From Phanerodontia chrysosporium (lineage: Eukaryota > Basidiomycota > Agaricomycetes > Polyporales > Phanerochaetaceae), in contig MJGA01000024.1 of NCBI GenBank assembly GCA_001910725.1, positions 186,001 through 250,000 of the forward strand: 64,000 bases of DNA, in the 5' to 3' direction. Position numbers and translations under genes: made by a program. The notes under the pieces are model-generated. The model saw nothing but the letters and a program-made list of their open reading frames with translations, had not been told where the DNA came from and did no database searches. Shown here one piece after another: positions 35,252 through 47,014 of this stretch (position 1 is the first letter of the stretch; every line of letters begins with the position of its first letter).

Positions 35252-36675
35252 GAGGAAAAAGTTGGAAGGGACGATATGATGGAGGGCACTTACATACCTC
35301 GGCCTCGCGAGCGTGGAGTTTCGGAGCGACACTGCGAGTCACGTTCGAAGCCTAGAGCCGCGTCCTCGAGAAGTCCTCGTGGACCCTTGAGCCCAACGTG
35401 TTAGACGAGATGGACACCGGCACGTTGTCGACGACGCTGGTGGCAGAGCCGAGGGTTTCGTGAGCTAGGCAGGAAAAATTTGCGCATGTTGTGCGTGCCC
35501 CTTCTTAAGGCGATCCAAAACACAGTCACCGCTTGACCCTGGCGAAGCGCGACTGCCGTTTATTGGAGATCTGAAGATCTCCACCCGACCCGATCTGCTA
35601 GAGGCACCAATTGCGTCCGCGGCGCGGAGCGCGTGGTGACCCCTGCCAGCACTTCGGAGTCACTCCGCCAACACCCCGTTGATCTCGAGGGTGTTTTCCC
35701 CGACCTCGACCGCTGCGCGGGCGCAACACAATAGCCTGTAGCCTGTCGACGGCCTTCCCTGCACGACGTTTTTCCCGGAAAGGGCGGCACAAAGGATTGG
35801 CGTGTTGGCTCGGTCTCAGCGCGGTGGATTTTCGCACAACAATTATCGCATGATGGAGGATATCTGGAAGTCTATCTGCTGGCCCTGTGGACAGAATGTT
35901 CTGCCTCGACGGGGTCCTAGTCACGGAGTCTCCTGGCCAACATGCCGCATCAGAGCCCATGCGGCGCTCGCTGTATCACACGTCCCGCTGCCATTGGCCT
36001 GTGATAAGTACAGGACGTGGCTTCGACACCGTTGACGCACTCTAGACCGCAGCGAATAAGCTTTTGTGAATTCTCCATCGGGGTGATCCTGGGGGCCGAA
36101 TGTATACGGGGAGCCTATTCCGGCGCGCAGATATCACAGTTCCTAAAGGCAAGTCTGCCCAGCGACGGCAGGGCAGTTTACGTGTGGCAGCGTTGCGATA
36201 GACGGTCTCCCATTCAACAAACCTGCAACTCGGCGCACCTGGCGGAGAAATGGTCTGTGGATCAGACATCGCAACACAGATCGTCATCTCGTACCGATCA
36301 AGACATTCGCTCATGCGGCGTGCGGGGGTCCCGCCCACGGCACGGGAGACTAGGCTCGCCATTCAGACGATGCCCGGCCCCCCAGGCCCAGGCCTGCGCC
36401 GCGATACGCTGCTGCGCCACTAGTCGGAACCGGTGCACGGTTGCATGGTACTCGCGCTAGTGCCTGGTCTCTTACGAATGCCAGCCTGAAACGGGGTTCA
36501 ACCAGCGCGACGCACGATCGCCGCAACTGGTCCCGTGTGGTGACGTGCGTGATCTGGCTGGCGGACCGCAGGTGCTGGTGGAGGCAATTTGTATTGTACA
36601 GTGGACGACCATGGGTATACACGAATGCGGCGGGACGGGGGAATCGATGCAGACAGCAGACAGCTTTCGCCGTGT
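35252..36675. other. Intergenic, promoter of the Zn2Cys6 factor
   Basis: About 1.4 kb, no supported gene. It holds an 8-bp perfect inverted repeat, GGAGATCT-GA-AGATCTCC, at 35565-35582, about 315 bp upstream of the factor's start codon. Confidence 0.45.
35565..35582. repeat. Perfect 8-bp inverted repeat upstream of the Zn2Cys6 factor
   Basis: GGAGATCT and AGATCTCC separated by GA. The arms are exact complements. Could be a binding site for a dimeric regulator; equally it may be chance. Confidence 0.5.
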
Positions 36676-37207
36676 TTACGACGTCGGGTCGTGCAGGACG
36701 GCGAGCAGAAACCGTCCGTCTGCAGTCCGAAGCAAAGGTCAGACAGGGCAGCGCATTCCGAGTTCGCAAGGCGACGCACCGGGTGAAATCATCAACTCGT
36801 GGCGCTTCGTCCTGATACGCATAAAGCGTACCTCGTCCTGTAAACTCCTCGGGGAAGAATATTCTGGTACTCGCCAAGCAGAGCTAGCCACTCACGGTGT
36901 CCCCGGTGTCTCCGCTGACCTCCTCCAGCCCTCCCTGCACACTCTCCACTATCCGGCTGATGGCGTGCGCGTACTTCCTCCCCTGCTCGCCCTCAAAGAC
37001 GACGCCCGAGTGCCGGATGATCGTGACGGGGTGCCCCCGCGAGAGCAGCATGTAGCCAAGCACAGAGCGGTGCGACGTGAGGGAGGCGAGGATCTGTTCC
37101 ATCTCTGGCGACGGTGCCAGCGAGGCTGCTTGCGATGCGGACGATGTCGACGCCTTCGCGTCGGATGTGGAGAACATCGAGCTTGTCGGGGCAGGCTGGA
37201 CAGACAT
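36676..37207 (-). CDS. Roadblock/LC7-type dynein light chain
   Basis: Exons 37207-36896, 36837-36780 and 36719-36676, giving 137 residues. A Ser/Ala-rich leader of about 30 residues precedes the roadblock domain: ILASLTSHRSVLGYMLLSRG, then GRKYAHAISRIVESVQGGLE, and in later exons DEVRFMRIRTKRHELMISPD and GRFLLAVLHDP, which is the conserved last strand (compare family KEYLLIVIQNP). Such proteins dimerise and bind the dynein intermediate chain, helping cargo attachment on microtubules. The start was set at MSVQPAPTSS; an in-frame upstream ATG would add a basic, less likely leader. All three exons keep frame without repair. Confidence 0.85.
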
Positions 37208-40200
37208 GGCGGGCAAGACGGACGCAGGACGAGTTCGACGCGGCGGACGAGCGACGCGATGCGACGCTTCCCAAAGCGGGCGCTGACTAAGCATGCACGT
37301 GGGTCTCGTGGATGAGCTGCTGCCAGGCGCGCAGACCCTCTGTCGAGTCGAGTCGACACCTCTTCTACAGCAGCCGGCCAGGGAAACTCGAAATGCTAGT
37401 CACGCCTCTTTTGTGTCTGTCGGTGTCTGTTCCCACACGCAGGAACGGGATTACGTCGCGGCTGTCGAGCACGCTGCCAGGTGGGCTGCCGCGGCGGTCG
37501 GCCTGTCAGCTCTGCCCTAGCGAGGACATGCATAGCGTCATGTTCCGAGAGACTACGGCATATAAAATCTCGACATATCAACACAGCAACGACGCTCTGT
37601 TAAGCTCGCCATACATTCGGCAAGCTCCCTCGACAGTGGCGCCAGGAACCCCGCCGTCGCCGCACTTGCAGTGCTCAGTCGTTCTGCACAGAGCTCCATG
37701 GTGCACATGGCAACAGCGTGAGCTGAAACGTCGGAGGAAGTCTCCAAGAATATTCTTGCGGACGGCCGCCGCATCCGCTGCCCGGCCGGCGGGCGTCGTC
37801 GCGGGGGTGCTGGGGCGAATGGCATGCGCCACAAAGTAGTACAGTGATCCGCGTGCGTTGCAGAGCCACGGCCTAATTCGAGGGTGTGTTCAAAACGTAC
37901 AATCGCACGCATATGCATCAGGTTACATATCGTAACCCGAGGCAGATACGCTGCGCGGGACGAGCATCCAGCCTGGGTCTGCCGCAGGGGGCCCCGCAGG
38001 CCGCTGTACCACAGAGCGATCAACATGGTCGATCAGCAGGGCCGCGCAGTGCGACATATACACACGTTCTGTGTGACCTAGGGCCCGGGACCGCGTCGCG
38101 TCGCCATCTGGGGCGCCGTTGCCGTACATGGCGCAAGGTGCCGGCCGGCCGCAGGGCACCAGGGCCGCGCCCTGGCCCCCGACCCTGCGAGTCCCCTCCG
38201 TAAGCACGGGTCATGCTGTGCTGATCGCAGGGTCTGTTTGTGGAACGTGTTCGCTGGAACGTCTCTGATTGCGTCGCCGCGCGCCGAGGTGGAGAGCTCG
38301 CTGCGCGGATGCCAAGATGCACATGCCGCGCGGGCGACCGTCGCGAGAAGGCGAACTTGCCTGTGAGACACATCCCACGGCTGCCCACCGTGCGAACGCG
38401 CGGGTAAGATCCCGAGCGTTCGAAAGGCCTTCGCGCGGGACGCGGATAAGACAGGCGGAGACCCATGGAGACGCGGGACGCATCCGGAAGCGTCCTCGAC
38501 GCACAGAAACACCCCGGATAAGTAAGCAACTCACCTTGAAGGCTATCGGTACGATAGCAGATCCACGATGCGAGGAAGCATGGCAGGTGACCGGGTAGCA
38601 GATCACAGAAGTCAATATCGTTGGACATGAGATTGGCCATGATGCAACCGTGCAACCTGGGTCGGTTGGCCGTTGAGACTCCATTTGACGAACCACCTGA
38701 GCGATATGCAAGCCTCGCGCCGAATGAGTTGTCAAAGGGGAATACAGACTTACGTCTCCGTTAGGCATAGTGCCCGAAGGCAAGCCACTAGTCTGCGGCG
38801 CCTGGCTGTGTACGTTGTGATTGTATAGTCGTCCGGAATGTGAAGAACAGCGGACGCACTATCATCAGCTGTGAGGCCCCAGAAAGCAAGCTCTATCCAT
38901 CACCCCTGTCGCCTTGCATGTTCTGCATGACCTGCACGGACATCCGGTCAGAAAGATGTACGCGTGTAGGCAGCGAGGCTGAAACAGTAATGATGGAAGT
39001 AGGACAGGCTATCAGCATCGGCCAAATGGTAATGCTGTGACCGTTGACTCACTGGGGATGTCTTACGCTGTAAAGACAAATTAGTGTCGGACATTGGGAA
39101 AATGTGCGGCGGAAACGACGAACCATGCGGTCGCTTTTGGGCTGTGGTGCATCGCGTAGAGGACCCTCGAGCATGCGGTACGCACGGCGCAAGGATACTC
39201 CAGGCTTCCCAGGCGGAGGAGCAGAGCCTTCGAACATTGCTCCAGCTTCATGCCCCAAAGATGATTGCTCGTTTTCCGTCGCGATCTTCACAGGGGCTGG
39301 TGTTAAAGCCCGAGGATATCGCCCCTGCGTCTGAACACTCACCTCCATGGACAAATAGACACATGTACGTCGCCTTCACGGCACGGCGCACCCAGTGGGG
39401 TACTCATGTCGAAGCGCGCCTCGCCGTGCGAGCGAGGGCTTCAACCCGGGGCCCTAGCGGGCTTCGGGGATCAAGCAAAAATATGAGGGTGAGTCATCGG
39501 TTACTCTGAGAAGAATGGCACAGAGCTCACCATCCTACACTCTACGCACACATTGGCAGGCATGTCCTTGAGCTGTGAGGACTTTGCAGGAGAACTTGAA
39601 AGCAAAGAGCTCGCTCGCTGGAGGCGCTTATCCGTTGATGCCAACATTGATGCTATGGCCACTTCCCCATATGGTGAGTATGTACAGAGTTCGTGCGCCG
39701 TGGGCGGAACGCCTAGCAACTGCGGCATGGAGAGCGCACACGGCGTTTCCTTACCAACTATGTGATCCGCGAGTATGTTTCTCTGACGCTGGCAGGCATA
39801 TGTGGGACAGATGTCATGTCCGCGCCCGGGATGCCCGCGTCCGCAGCGACGTCGCAACAGTCAAGTGGGTCGAGCGTGTCCTGATATGCCCCAGGAACTG
39901 TCTGCTCTTGCTCCCCAGGCTGTCCGACGCAGCGAACTTGCGCAGGTGCTCGCCGTGCCGCCGTTTCCCAGCTGCAAGCGTCTCCACGTGGTTGCCATGT
40001 TCGACCGTTTGGCGCCGTGGGTGATTGGCCTTCATTTGTCTCCGCGCTGTGTTCGCTGTGCTTGACGTTGTACTCGAGGCGTGCCTCGCCGTTCTCCCCC
40101 ACCTGTTGTCCCATAGTCTCTCCTTTGTATCTTTGTACTTTCTGCGGCGGGTTCGCCGACTGGTGTGGGTGAGTTTGGCCCAATCAACATTTCCTATTTT

Positions 40201-40367
40201 GTATGGTCTGATCTGAACATTTCCCGCCGGCCCTTTGACTCTGTCCATGCGCTCACGCCGCCGTGTGCCTCGTCCTGCACCGCCCTTTCACGACCTGCTA
40301 CGACTCTCAGCGATACCCCTGCGCTCGCGCTGATATCCTCCACGTTTGATACCTCTCGACGACTTCA
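37208..40367. other. Long intergenic stretch, no supported gene
   Basis: About 3.2 kb with scattered open frames up to about 210 codons on both strands, none with recognisable motifs or plausible intron chains. The right end is the CHS7 promoter, with pyrimidine-rich patches. Confidence 0.4.
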
Positions 40368-41570
40368 ATGCTTCGCTTCGGGGACTTCAGTTCCCTCTGC
40401 AGAGATACCCCAAGCTACCCCTGGTGTAATCTCTTCTATCATCAAGTGCGTCCTACAAAACTTTGCACCGCATCCTTGTATCTGATTTCAGAGCTCGCAT
40501 CAGCTACAGCATCACGCCCCCACGATCCTCCAGGGCCCGTCTGCTGACCCAAAAGTCGCTCCTGTTGGCGTGAATCCCGAGTGCGGCATCCTCCTCGTCG
40601 GCGCAGATGGCTCGCTCGCCAACATAGCCAATATCATCGCCTGCGGCCTCAGCATCATCCTTGTTCTCTACCTCATCTTTGTCACCGGCCGGCGCAAAGC
40701 CGCAGTCGGAAGATCCGAATTCCGCATATTCCTCGTCCTCTACTTCCTCACCCTCGTGCTGCAGCTCTTGACCACCGGTGCTTTCCTCGAGCAAGGCTCC
40801 ACTGCTCTCACCGTCCTCACCGCGATTCATGCTGGCGTCGTAGCAGCGACTTTCTGGGCTTTGTTGGCGAACGCGGTGGTCAGCACGCAGATTGTTGAGG
40901 ATGGGACATTGAGCTCGCTGATTGTGAGTCACCGAGAACCCTTCCCTGCGTGCGCATCTGAAGTCTGTCCAGCCCTTTGGATTCTTCACCCTGGCCTTCA
41001 TCGCCGCCACTACCTACATCGCTCTGGATGTCGCCTTCACTTTTACTTCTGTATTCGGTCCTTCGAACCCGCCGCAAACACTGCATAGCGTTCCTTGTTC
41101 GTCTTGACGACGATATGGCCTGGAGCGTACGTCCATTCCACGAAGAGCATCGATCTTGGCTAACGCCCGCACAGCGCTGCCCTGTTATATTTCTGTATCA
41201 TGCTGTACATTGTTCTGGGAATCCTGAACGAGGTCCGCCCCGTCTGGTTCTACATTCTCGCTGCTGTGCTGTTCGTCTTGAGCCAGCTCGACTACTTCCT
41301 CCTAAACAAGGTCATCTGCAATGTGTGTCCAAGTTCTCGAGATATTCGCCATCTTGTCAGCTGACCCGCATTTCTGCCAGGGCGTGACCCCTGCCAGGAT
41401 AGATGGATCCTTCGTCTCGACCATTCTCGAAACCGCTGCTGTCACCGTCCTGCATTTCGGGTGGAGGAGCATAACAGAAGGTGCGTCACACCTTCCATCG
41501 CCTTCGAGTACTCACTCACAGCGCTCGTGCAGACTCGTGGGAAGAGGAACCATATTACTACGGCCGGTGA
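40368..41570 (+). CDS. CHS7: Chitin synthase export chaperone CHS7
   Basis: Exons 40368-40445, 40492-40923, 40973-41126, 41175-41322, 41382-41480 and 41533-41570. Starts MLRFGDFSSLCRDTPSYPWC, then a cytosolic/luminal leader, NPECGILLVGADGSLANIA and seven hydrophobic segments (ANIIACGLSIILVLYLIF; RIFLVLYFLTLVLQLL; FGFFTLAFIAATTYIAL; LLYFCIMLYIVLGIL; VWFYILAAVLFVLSQLDYF), followed by DGSFVSTILETAAVTVLHFG and WRSITEDSWEEEPYYYGR. CHS7 is an ER membrane protein needed for folding and ER exit of chitin synthase III. At 41093-41094 one C is missing: the frame stops early in ...LHSVPCSS, whereas one extra C gives the conserved PLFVLTTIWPGA. Confidence 0.88.
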
Positions 41571-42385
41571 CCCTGGCTCTGCGCTCCGTTCTGGCTCTCG
41601 CTCTCGCCTGCGTCTTGTACAATAAACTATCGTCTTCCATGCTCTCGTCGGACGCGTTACCTGTTCTCTCGATCTCACACGCGCGATACCACTCTCGGAG
41701 CACTGCCGGCGGCCACAGGCCCTGTAGATCGTCGGCTGCACGTCGCTACCCCTGCCCGCCGGCCCGCCGCCTGCCTATGTATTGTCGGTTACTTGTGCAA
41801 TGGATACGCTCGCTTTCCCCGCGGACCCTGCATGCGCGCGTGTCGCGCAGCGTTACGCTTATCGTGATCTACGCTTAGGGTGATCCCTGAGCAGGGCTGC
41901 GCTCGCAAGTCCCCGGGCTCATGTGATCCTCCTTGGACGATCGACCAGGCCAAGCGCTTCCATGCCTTCGCGGAGGGAGGTTCTGAGGGGCCAGCGACCT
42001 CAGCTCGTTTGCGAGTCGGCTACTCACGTCTTTCTAGGAGAACGGCTGGAAGAGGACTAGGGGCGCACTAGTCTCTAGACGACGAGTAGAAGCTGTCAGG
42101 GTTGGCAGCTGTCGATCTAGTATGTGAGTTCGTGCAGCTAGGTACGAGCATCTTCGACGACCGCCTGGCCGGATTGACATGATATGCTGTCTTCAGGTTG
42201 ATCTCTAACCGAACCTACGACCCGCTGATGGAAACTGCAAAAAGCGGGACATGTCATTCTCCGCCTACACTACACGTGTCCCGAGAGCCTCCAGCTTGAG
42301 GTCCAACTATCTCGACATACTCAATACCCGACTCTTCAGAGCCTGGATACAGAACAGCTAGCTGCCGCCTCGGTGACTCCCTTAG
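41571..42385. other. Convergent intergenic region, no gene seen
   Basis: About 0.8 kb holding the 3' flanks of CHS7 (+) and the small beta-barrel-like gene (-). Confidence 0.5.
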
Positions 42386-43100
42386 TTAGCGGTACCCTCT
42401 ATTATTCGACATCAGGCGCTTGCCTCCCACCAAAAGTGAAGGAGAAGACGAACTGTAATCAAAGACGAGGCAAGCGGTGTGCTTCTCGCCAGCAGCAGAC
42501 GTGAAGACGATGCGGCGCACGAGGCGCCTCTCGCCGTTGGCCTCCTGGAAGCCTTGAGCCTACGGGCCGTCATTACCGCACCGCACGCCGCCGACCGTAA
42601 CAGAGGGACGCACCATCTTGGACGTCCAGGCGTCCGCGGAGAGGCTGCGCGCGGTGACGAGCACGACACCGTTGGCCTCGCTGTCCTTGTCCCAGCCGCC
42701 GGCGAGGCCCGCCTCGAGCTCGCCGAGAGGCACGCGCACGGCGGACACTGCCGTCGCGCCTGCGCCCTTCACCTCGACGGTGCGCTCCGGCGCGCCGAGC
42801 ACGAAGGTGTCGTGCACGTCCTCGACGCCGGCCTCCGCGGTCTTGTAGTCGAAGACGATTGTCTCGGTGCCTTCGGCGGTGCTGTGCTCGACCGTCAGCG
42901 TGCCGGTGTCAGAGGCGCGGGAGAGCGCCGTGAGGACGTCCTCCGGGATGCCCATCGCTGGGAAGGAGGAGACGTCGGTGAGAACCTTGTTCTGTCAAGG
43001 CTGTCAGCGCGAGGGCTCTTGCTCCCAATAGGAAGCTCAGTCGTACATGGGTGTAGACACCGCTGAAGTTGAGGGTGGACATGTTGGCAGGAACAGACAT
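42386..43100 (-). CDS. Small fungal protein of a lipocalin/fatty-acid-binding-like type
   Basis: Exons 43100-43047, 42991-42614 and 42559-42386, about 201 residues. MSVPANMSTLNFSGVYTHNK opens with the SGxYxxNK pattern of small fungal beta-barrel proteins. TGTLTVEHS, ETIVFDYKT, DTFVLGAPERTVEVKG, VVLVTARSLSADAWTSKM and GFQEANGERRLVRRIVFTS continue with alternating hydrophobic strands and end at HTACLVFDY, the usual end of this protein type. The tail after it (about 20 residues, Ser-rich) could be an unspliced 3' end. No signal peptide, no membrane segment, no catalytic motif; a ligand-binding role is a guess from resemblance. A TATAAATA box precedes it. Confidence 0.6.
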
Positions 43101-43177
43101 TGTGGATTGCGTTTGCGAGCGGAGACGATTGACTGGATGGAGTGCTGGTGTTGCTGGTGAGTATCAAGCTGCAGCCG

Positions 43178-43187
43178 ACTATTTATA
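43178..43187 (-). promoter_or_regulatory. TATA box of the small beta-barrel-like gene
   Basis: Minus-strand GAATATAAATAG, consensus TATAAATA, about 80 nt upstream of the ATG at 43100. Confidence 0.5.
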
Positions 43188-43200
43188 TTCATCTCTACTG

Positions 43201-44101
43201 GGGTGTCCAGGTACTCACCATTTCGCTGGGTTGTGGTACGTGGGGTGGCGCCACAACTTGCTCGGGATACATATTTCGCTTACGAGAGGACTCTGCAATG
43301 GGGACGATATAAAGGACAGCGCAGAGTATGTTTGGAACCTCAAGTTCTGTGAGGCATGCTCTGTACAGCATGTGACCTGGGGACTTTGGTCAGCACGCTG
43401 AAAGGTTCCAGGGTCCTTTGAGACAAAGTGGTTCGACTTGGCACAAGCATCCCGCTGTCTAGGCCATGGCAGCCATCCCGGTACAGGTCTAGTGGGACGC
43501 CATGACCACTGGGTATGTTTCTACATCTGTTCATGAAAGTCAGTGGTTCTGATGTTCCTCGCAGTCCCAGCGCATGATCGCGAATGACATTGGCCCTTGG
43601 TTGGGGATGTCTATATGACTAGATCTTTCCCAAGGCATTATCCTTGGACCAAAGAACTCCTCTCAAGATGTTGGGGCATGAAATGCCACCTAGGTTACCA
43701 AGAGATTTCCCCGGGGATTACAGCGGGTTCGGGTGTCCATCACTCACATTGCGCAGTTCCTTCACAGAAGCCTGGAAAGTTCAGCCCTCACAGATGTGTA
43801 ACTCGACCTGTTGCAACCACGCATGTTCCACACACAATCTACAATTTTCGAGGGGTTACGGTCATGGAATGACGGATATTACATCCTACCCAAAGTGATA
43901 TACATCGTGCATGTCCATCATGTGGTCGTACAGACAGGCAAGGCCTAGTGCATAGCATGCTGCGTCATTAGGAACGCAAAAGAAGGTCGCATGGAAGATC
44001 TCCAGGGTTCCCTTGAGAAGACGAAAGAAAGCGAACTCATCTAAGGAGGGACGGTGATTATAATCCATCAGCCGCGAACTTCATTATGGTGAGAAAAGGG
44101 T
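43201..44101. other. Intergenic, no gene seen
   Basis: About 0.9 kb between two minus-strand genes; no protein-like frame. Confidence 0.45.
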
Positions 44102-45677
44102 TCAGAAGCCCTCGTTCTCGACCGTGGGATGCCTGCCTGGAGCCACCGAGGGCCATGCATGCGCCTCAATGGACCCGCGAGGCGTCGCTCCGCGCGTGGC
44201 GCCCGCACTATGGAAGATGTGCTCCCACTCGTCTGTGCGCCAGCTGCTGACCGCGCACCGTCCAGGACACCGCGTCAGCCGCTCCATGCCCTCACGCACC
44301 AGCTTCGTCATCGACTTCGGCTTGCGAAGCGTCCGCACGGCCGTCCTCTCGTCGTGCGGGCTGCGCGGCGCGGACGGCGGCAAGGGCGGCAGAGGCCTCA
44401 TAGCAGCGCTGTCGCTCGCGGCAGTGCACGGCGGCGATGCGCCCCGCGGAACTTTCGTTGAGAGCTTGGGCAGCGAACGCATCCGCCTAACACATTTTGG
44501 CGGGGACCCGTCGCGGCACGGAGAGCAGTCCACGGGACTGCGCGTGTGGTTGTACTCTGGACGCGCAAGGACCTCGTCGGGACTGGCAGGGGCAGAGTCG
44601 CCTGGTATCGGCCGTTGTTTGCGTAACCGACGCCGGGTGTCTAGTGGTCGGTTTGGAGCAGAATGAAAATCGACATCGTGGAGGGTTGACCACGTCTCGG
44701 AGTCGCCTCTTGAGTAAATCGAAGGAGTATCGACGTCCACGTAGCCGGTCGTCGACGTAGTAGTCATGGAAAAGGCAGATTTCTGGATACCATTCAGCTT
44801 CGCTCTTATGAGATGCTCAGCGGACGCACCAAGTTAAGATGCACGAGCACGGGTGCGCTGGTGTTCGTGCATGCTGTCCGAGGAACCTCTTCAAAAAGCC
44901 CGTCGTATGTGTCCTCGCTTTCCGCGTCATTGGTAGCGTTGCTAAACGGTCGCAAGAGACGACTCCTTAGCTGGGACCAGTCCAGAGGCACGATCTTCTG
45001 CTTCCTCCTCCGCGCCGCTCCGCTGCCAGCCTCCTTGCGGCGCGCCTCGAGGTACCTCATGTAGGGATCGAGCATGGACTGCGCCTCGTCGAGGGCGTTC
45101 CCCGAGAAGTGCACGCGGTTGGCCCGCGGAAGGCCTGCTGTGTCAAGCATCATGCTGGAGAATGGAAGTGAGAGCCCGTCGATGGTGAGGATCTGCGAGC
45201 GTGCCTCCGCGGCATCCTGCGGCATGTCGCGCACAGGCGCGTCCTCCAAGTCTGCGTTCAGCAGCTCGCATCCGGAGAACGTGACAAGCCCTCCTCCGGG
45301 TCCCAGATGGCCGCAAAGCTCAGCGCGGTGTGCGGGGGGATAACCTCGGACCAGCGCCGCGAACCCTCCGGCATTCTGTAGACTCTCGTCAACGCCTTCC
45401 GCCACTTCGTGCTTGACCAGCGACGCACCTCGAGGGCCGCTAGGAAGTACAGCAGCCAGAGAGTGCGGTAAAGAGGCAAGACGCAAGGCTGTCCACAGGG
45501 ACGAGGTGGCGTTGCGAAGGGAAAGGCAGAGAGACTACCGTATGCCAGCACACGGGAGGTGGTGGGCCTCCTGTGTTTTGCTGTCTGAGGGCGTGCGCTA
45601 TTTGAGCTCACAGCTCCAGGTACTCCCGACGGGCCTCCGCGGTGAGAACTCTCAGGCCGGCCTCGTTTCAGCCTCAT
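44102..45677 (-). CDS. Unrecognised protein, two exons, possible frameshift
   Basis: Two frames join through a 47-nt intron (44829-44783; donor GTGCGT, acceptor ATCCAG), so APVLVHLNL continues in frame with KSAFSMTTTSTTGYVDVD. The downstream part (44102-44782) is disordered, rich in Pro, Arg and Ser (MRPLPPLPPSAPRSPHDE; TLRKPKSMTKLVREGME). Upstream, LTIDGLSLPFSSMMLDTAGL, ALDEAQSMLDPYMRYLEARR and VPLDWSQLRSRLLRPFSN look like folded protein. Further upstream the more natural frame is KWRKALTRVYRMPEGSRRW to FAAIWDPEEG, which joins LVTFSGCELLNADLEDA only if one G is restored near 45295; this would extend the start to ATG 45677. I do not recognise a family. Plausibly cytosolic or nuclear. Confidence 0.5.
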
Positions 45678-46436
45678 TGCAAGCCTAAAAACACGGCACG
45701 TTAGCTAAATGAGCTTCAGCCAGGTAACAGCCTACCAGCTCTACTAGAGTCACCTAACCAGTGGAAACCGTCGATAGGTTGAAGTGTGACGAACGGGGTG
45801 GAGTGCGTATATACCATCTTCATATGCGTGGGTATTGTAAAGCGGACTTAGTGGTGTTGAGTCACTGCACCCAACTACCTTTGGGATATGAGTTGCCACC
45901 GGATGCAGTATACCGCTAAGCGACATACCCTGCTTCGTTGCTTATTCGAGGGATTATCCGTACGCCCTGCCACATACTCCATAGGGGTACGCAAGTAAGG
46001 GACCGCCACGGGAACAGGTCGTGCATGCTCGTCTGCAACCTCAAGCCCTGCCTCAAGACGTGAGCTTCCAAGGCAATGAAGCACAAGGGAGCGAGCCCTT
46101 CCGGTCAGAAGACTGATGGGCTTATCGGAAGGAGGGAACGGGGTACTCCTGGAGAAATCCATGCGTGAGGAGAGAGAGTTGTCATCACGACGGTGAACTT
46201 TACTAGGCACTGTGCACGTGGCAGAGGACGCCACAAGGTGAAAGCCAAACTGCCCGTCACCATGTTTTCGCAGGGCAATATGTGCTTGATCGGTATGTCG
46301 AGGGCGACCAGAGCATGTACGGTGACCTGTGCTGCATATGAGTAGCCTGCTTCCGTCGTGAGTATTAGGTATAACCAGTGACAGTCGCAAGGATGTACTG
46401 TGCAAGCCAAAGCGCGCCACTAGCCTCGAGGAATGC
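45678..46436. other. Intergenic, no gene seen
   Basis: About 0.76 kb left of the MITE; no supported coding frame. Confidence 0.45.
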
Positions 46437-46438
46437 TA

Positions 46439-46811
46439 TTAGAGTGTATCAGCTGGGACCTAGATCTCCATTTTTTCGAGAACACTCCCCAGTGGCTCCC
46501 GCGCATTTTGAGGATGATATGAGCGCCTGACGGGTCCACATGCGGACCCCGAGCACTGCTCAGCCGTGTTCACCAGTGTTACGCTTATGACGACATGTAA
46601 CAGGAGTCTCGCAGGCTCTAAGGGTCGCCTTCTGACATTTCGCGACGAGACCGCACAATAGTGACGGTCACTGGCATGCGTTAGCGTCGCAGCGCTGGGC
46701 ACTCTACCTAAGACCCCGTGCACTTCGTGGGTGAATTCGAGAACGAAGGGCTGGTTTGAGCTCCAGTTCGAGATCAAAGTGGAGACCTAGGTCCCAGCTG
46801 ATACGCTCTAA
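46439..46811. mobile_element. MITE with ~30-bp terminal inverted repeats and TA target duplication
   Basis: The left end reads TTAGAGTGTATCAGCTGGGA and on through CCTAGATCTCCA. The complement of the right end reads TTAGAGCGTATCAGCTGGGA and CCTAGGTCTCCA, two mismatches in 32. Each end is flanked by TA (46437-46438 and 46812-46813). The 373-bp interior has no transposase-like frame. Short length, terminal inverted repeats and a TA duplication together define a non-autonomous element of the Tc1/mariner type. It lies 97 bp from the tRNA-Leu gene. No second copy was seen in this window. Confidence 0.8.
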
Positions 46812-46886
46812 TATTCCCATCGCTATCGGCTAAGTCTCAGTTGGTGGTTTAAAGTCGCGCAGAGTCACCCGGCAGCTCGCTCCGAG

Positions 46887-46902
46887 AAAAAGAAAGGGAA
46901 AA
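46887..46902 (-). terminator. Pol III terminator of the tRNA-Leu gene
   Basis: On the minus strand a TTTT run (46902-46899) occurs 6 nt after the tRNA 3' end, and a TTTTT run (46891-46887) follows. Oligo-T is the usual RNA polymerase III stop. Confidence 0.6.
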
Positions 46903-46907
46903 GGTAA

Positions 46908-47014
46908 TGACAAGAAGGGGATTCGAACCCCTGCAGCTTTCGCTATGAGAAACCAGCCTTCGCTGGCAAGCTTTCGCTTGAGTCACACGCCTTAGACCAC
47001 TCGGCCATCTTGTC
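46908..47014 (-). tRNA. tRNA-Leu(CAA) with a 27-nt intron
   Basis: The acceptor stem GACAAGA/TCTTGTC is perfect, with discriminator A. D-arm GCC GAGTGGTCTAA GGC. Anticodon stem TGTGA pairs with TCATA (one G-U). The loop is CTCAAGC after removal of a 27-nt intron placed right after position 37, the standard eukaryotic position, giving anticodon CAA. A long variable arm (GCGAAAGC) and T-arm GGGGTTCGAATCCCC complete a class II leucine tRNA. A- and B-box promoter elements are inside the gene as usual. Confidence 0.92.

Noticed and set aside
42386..43100. Aegerolysin or other pore-forming protein
   Set aside because: The strand pattern and the GFQEANGERR...VFDY ending fit a small lipocalin-like fungal protein better; no aegerolysin motif is visible.
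44783..44829. Two separate minus-strand genes at 44102-44767 and 44806-45486
   Set aside because: They are only 38 bp apart, and a 47-nt GTGCGT...ATCCAG intron joins them in frame, so one gene is the simpler reading.
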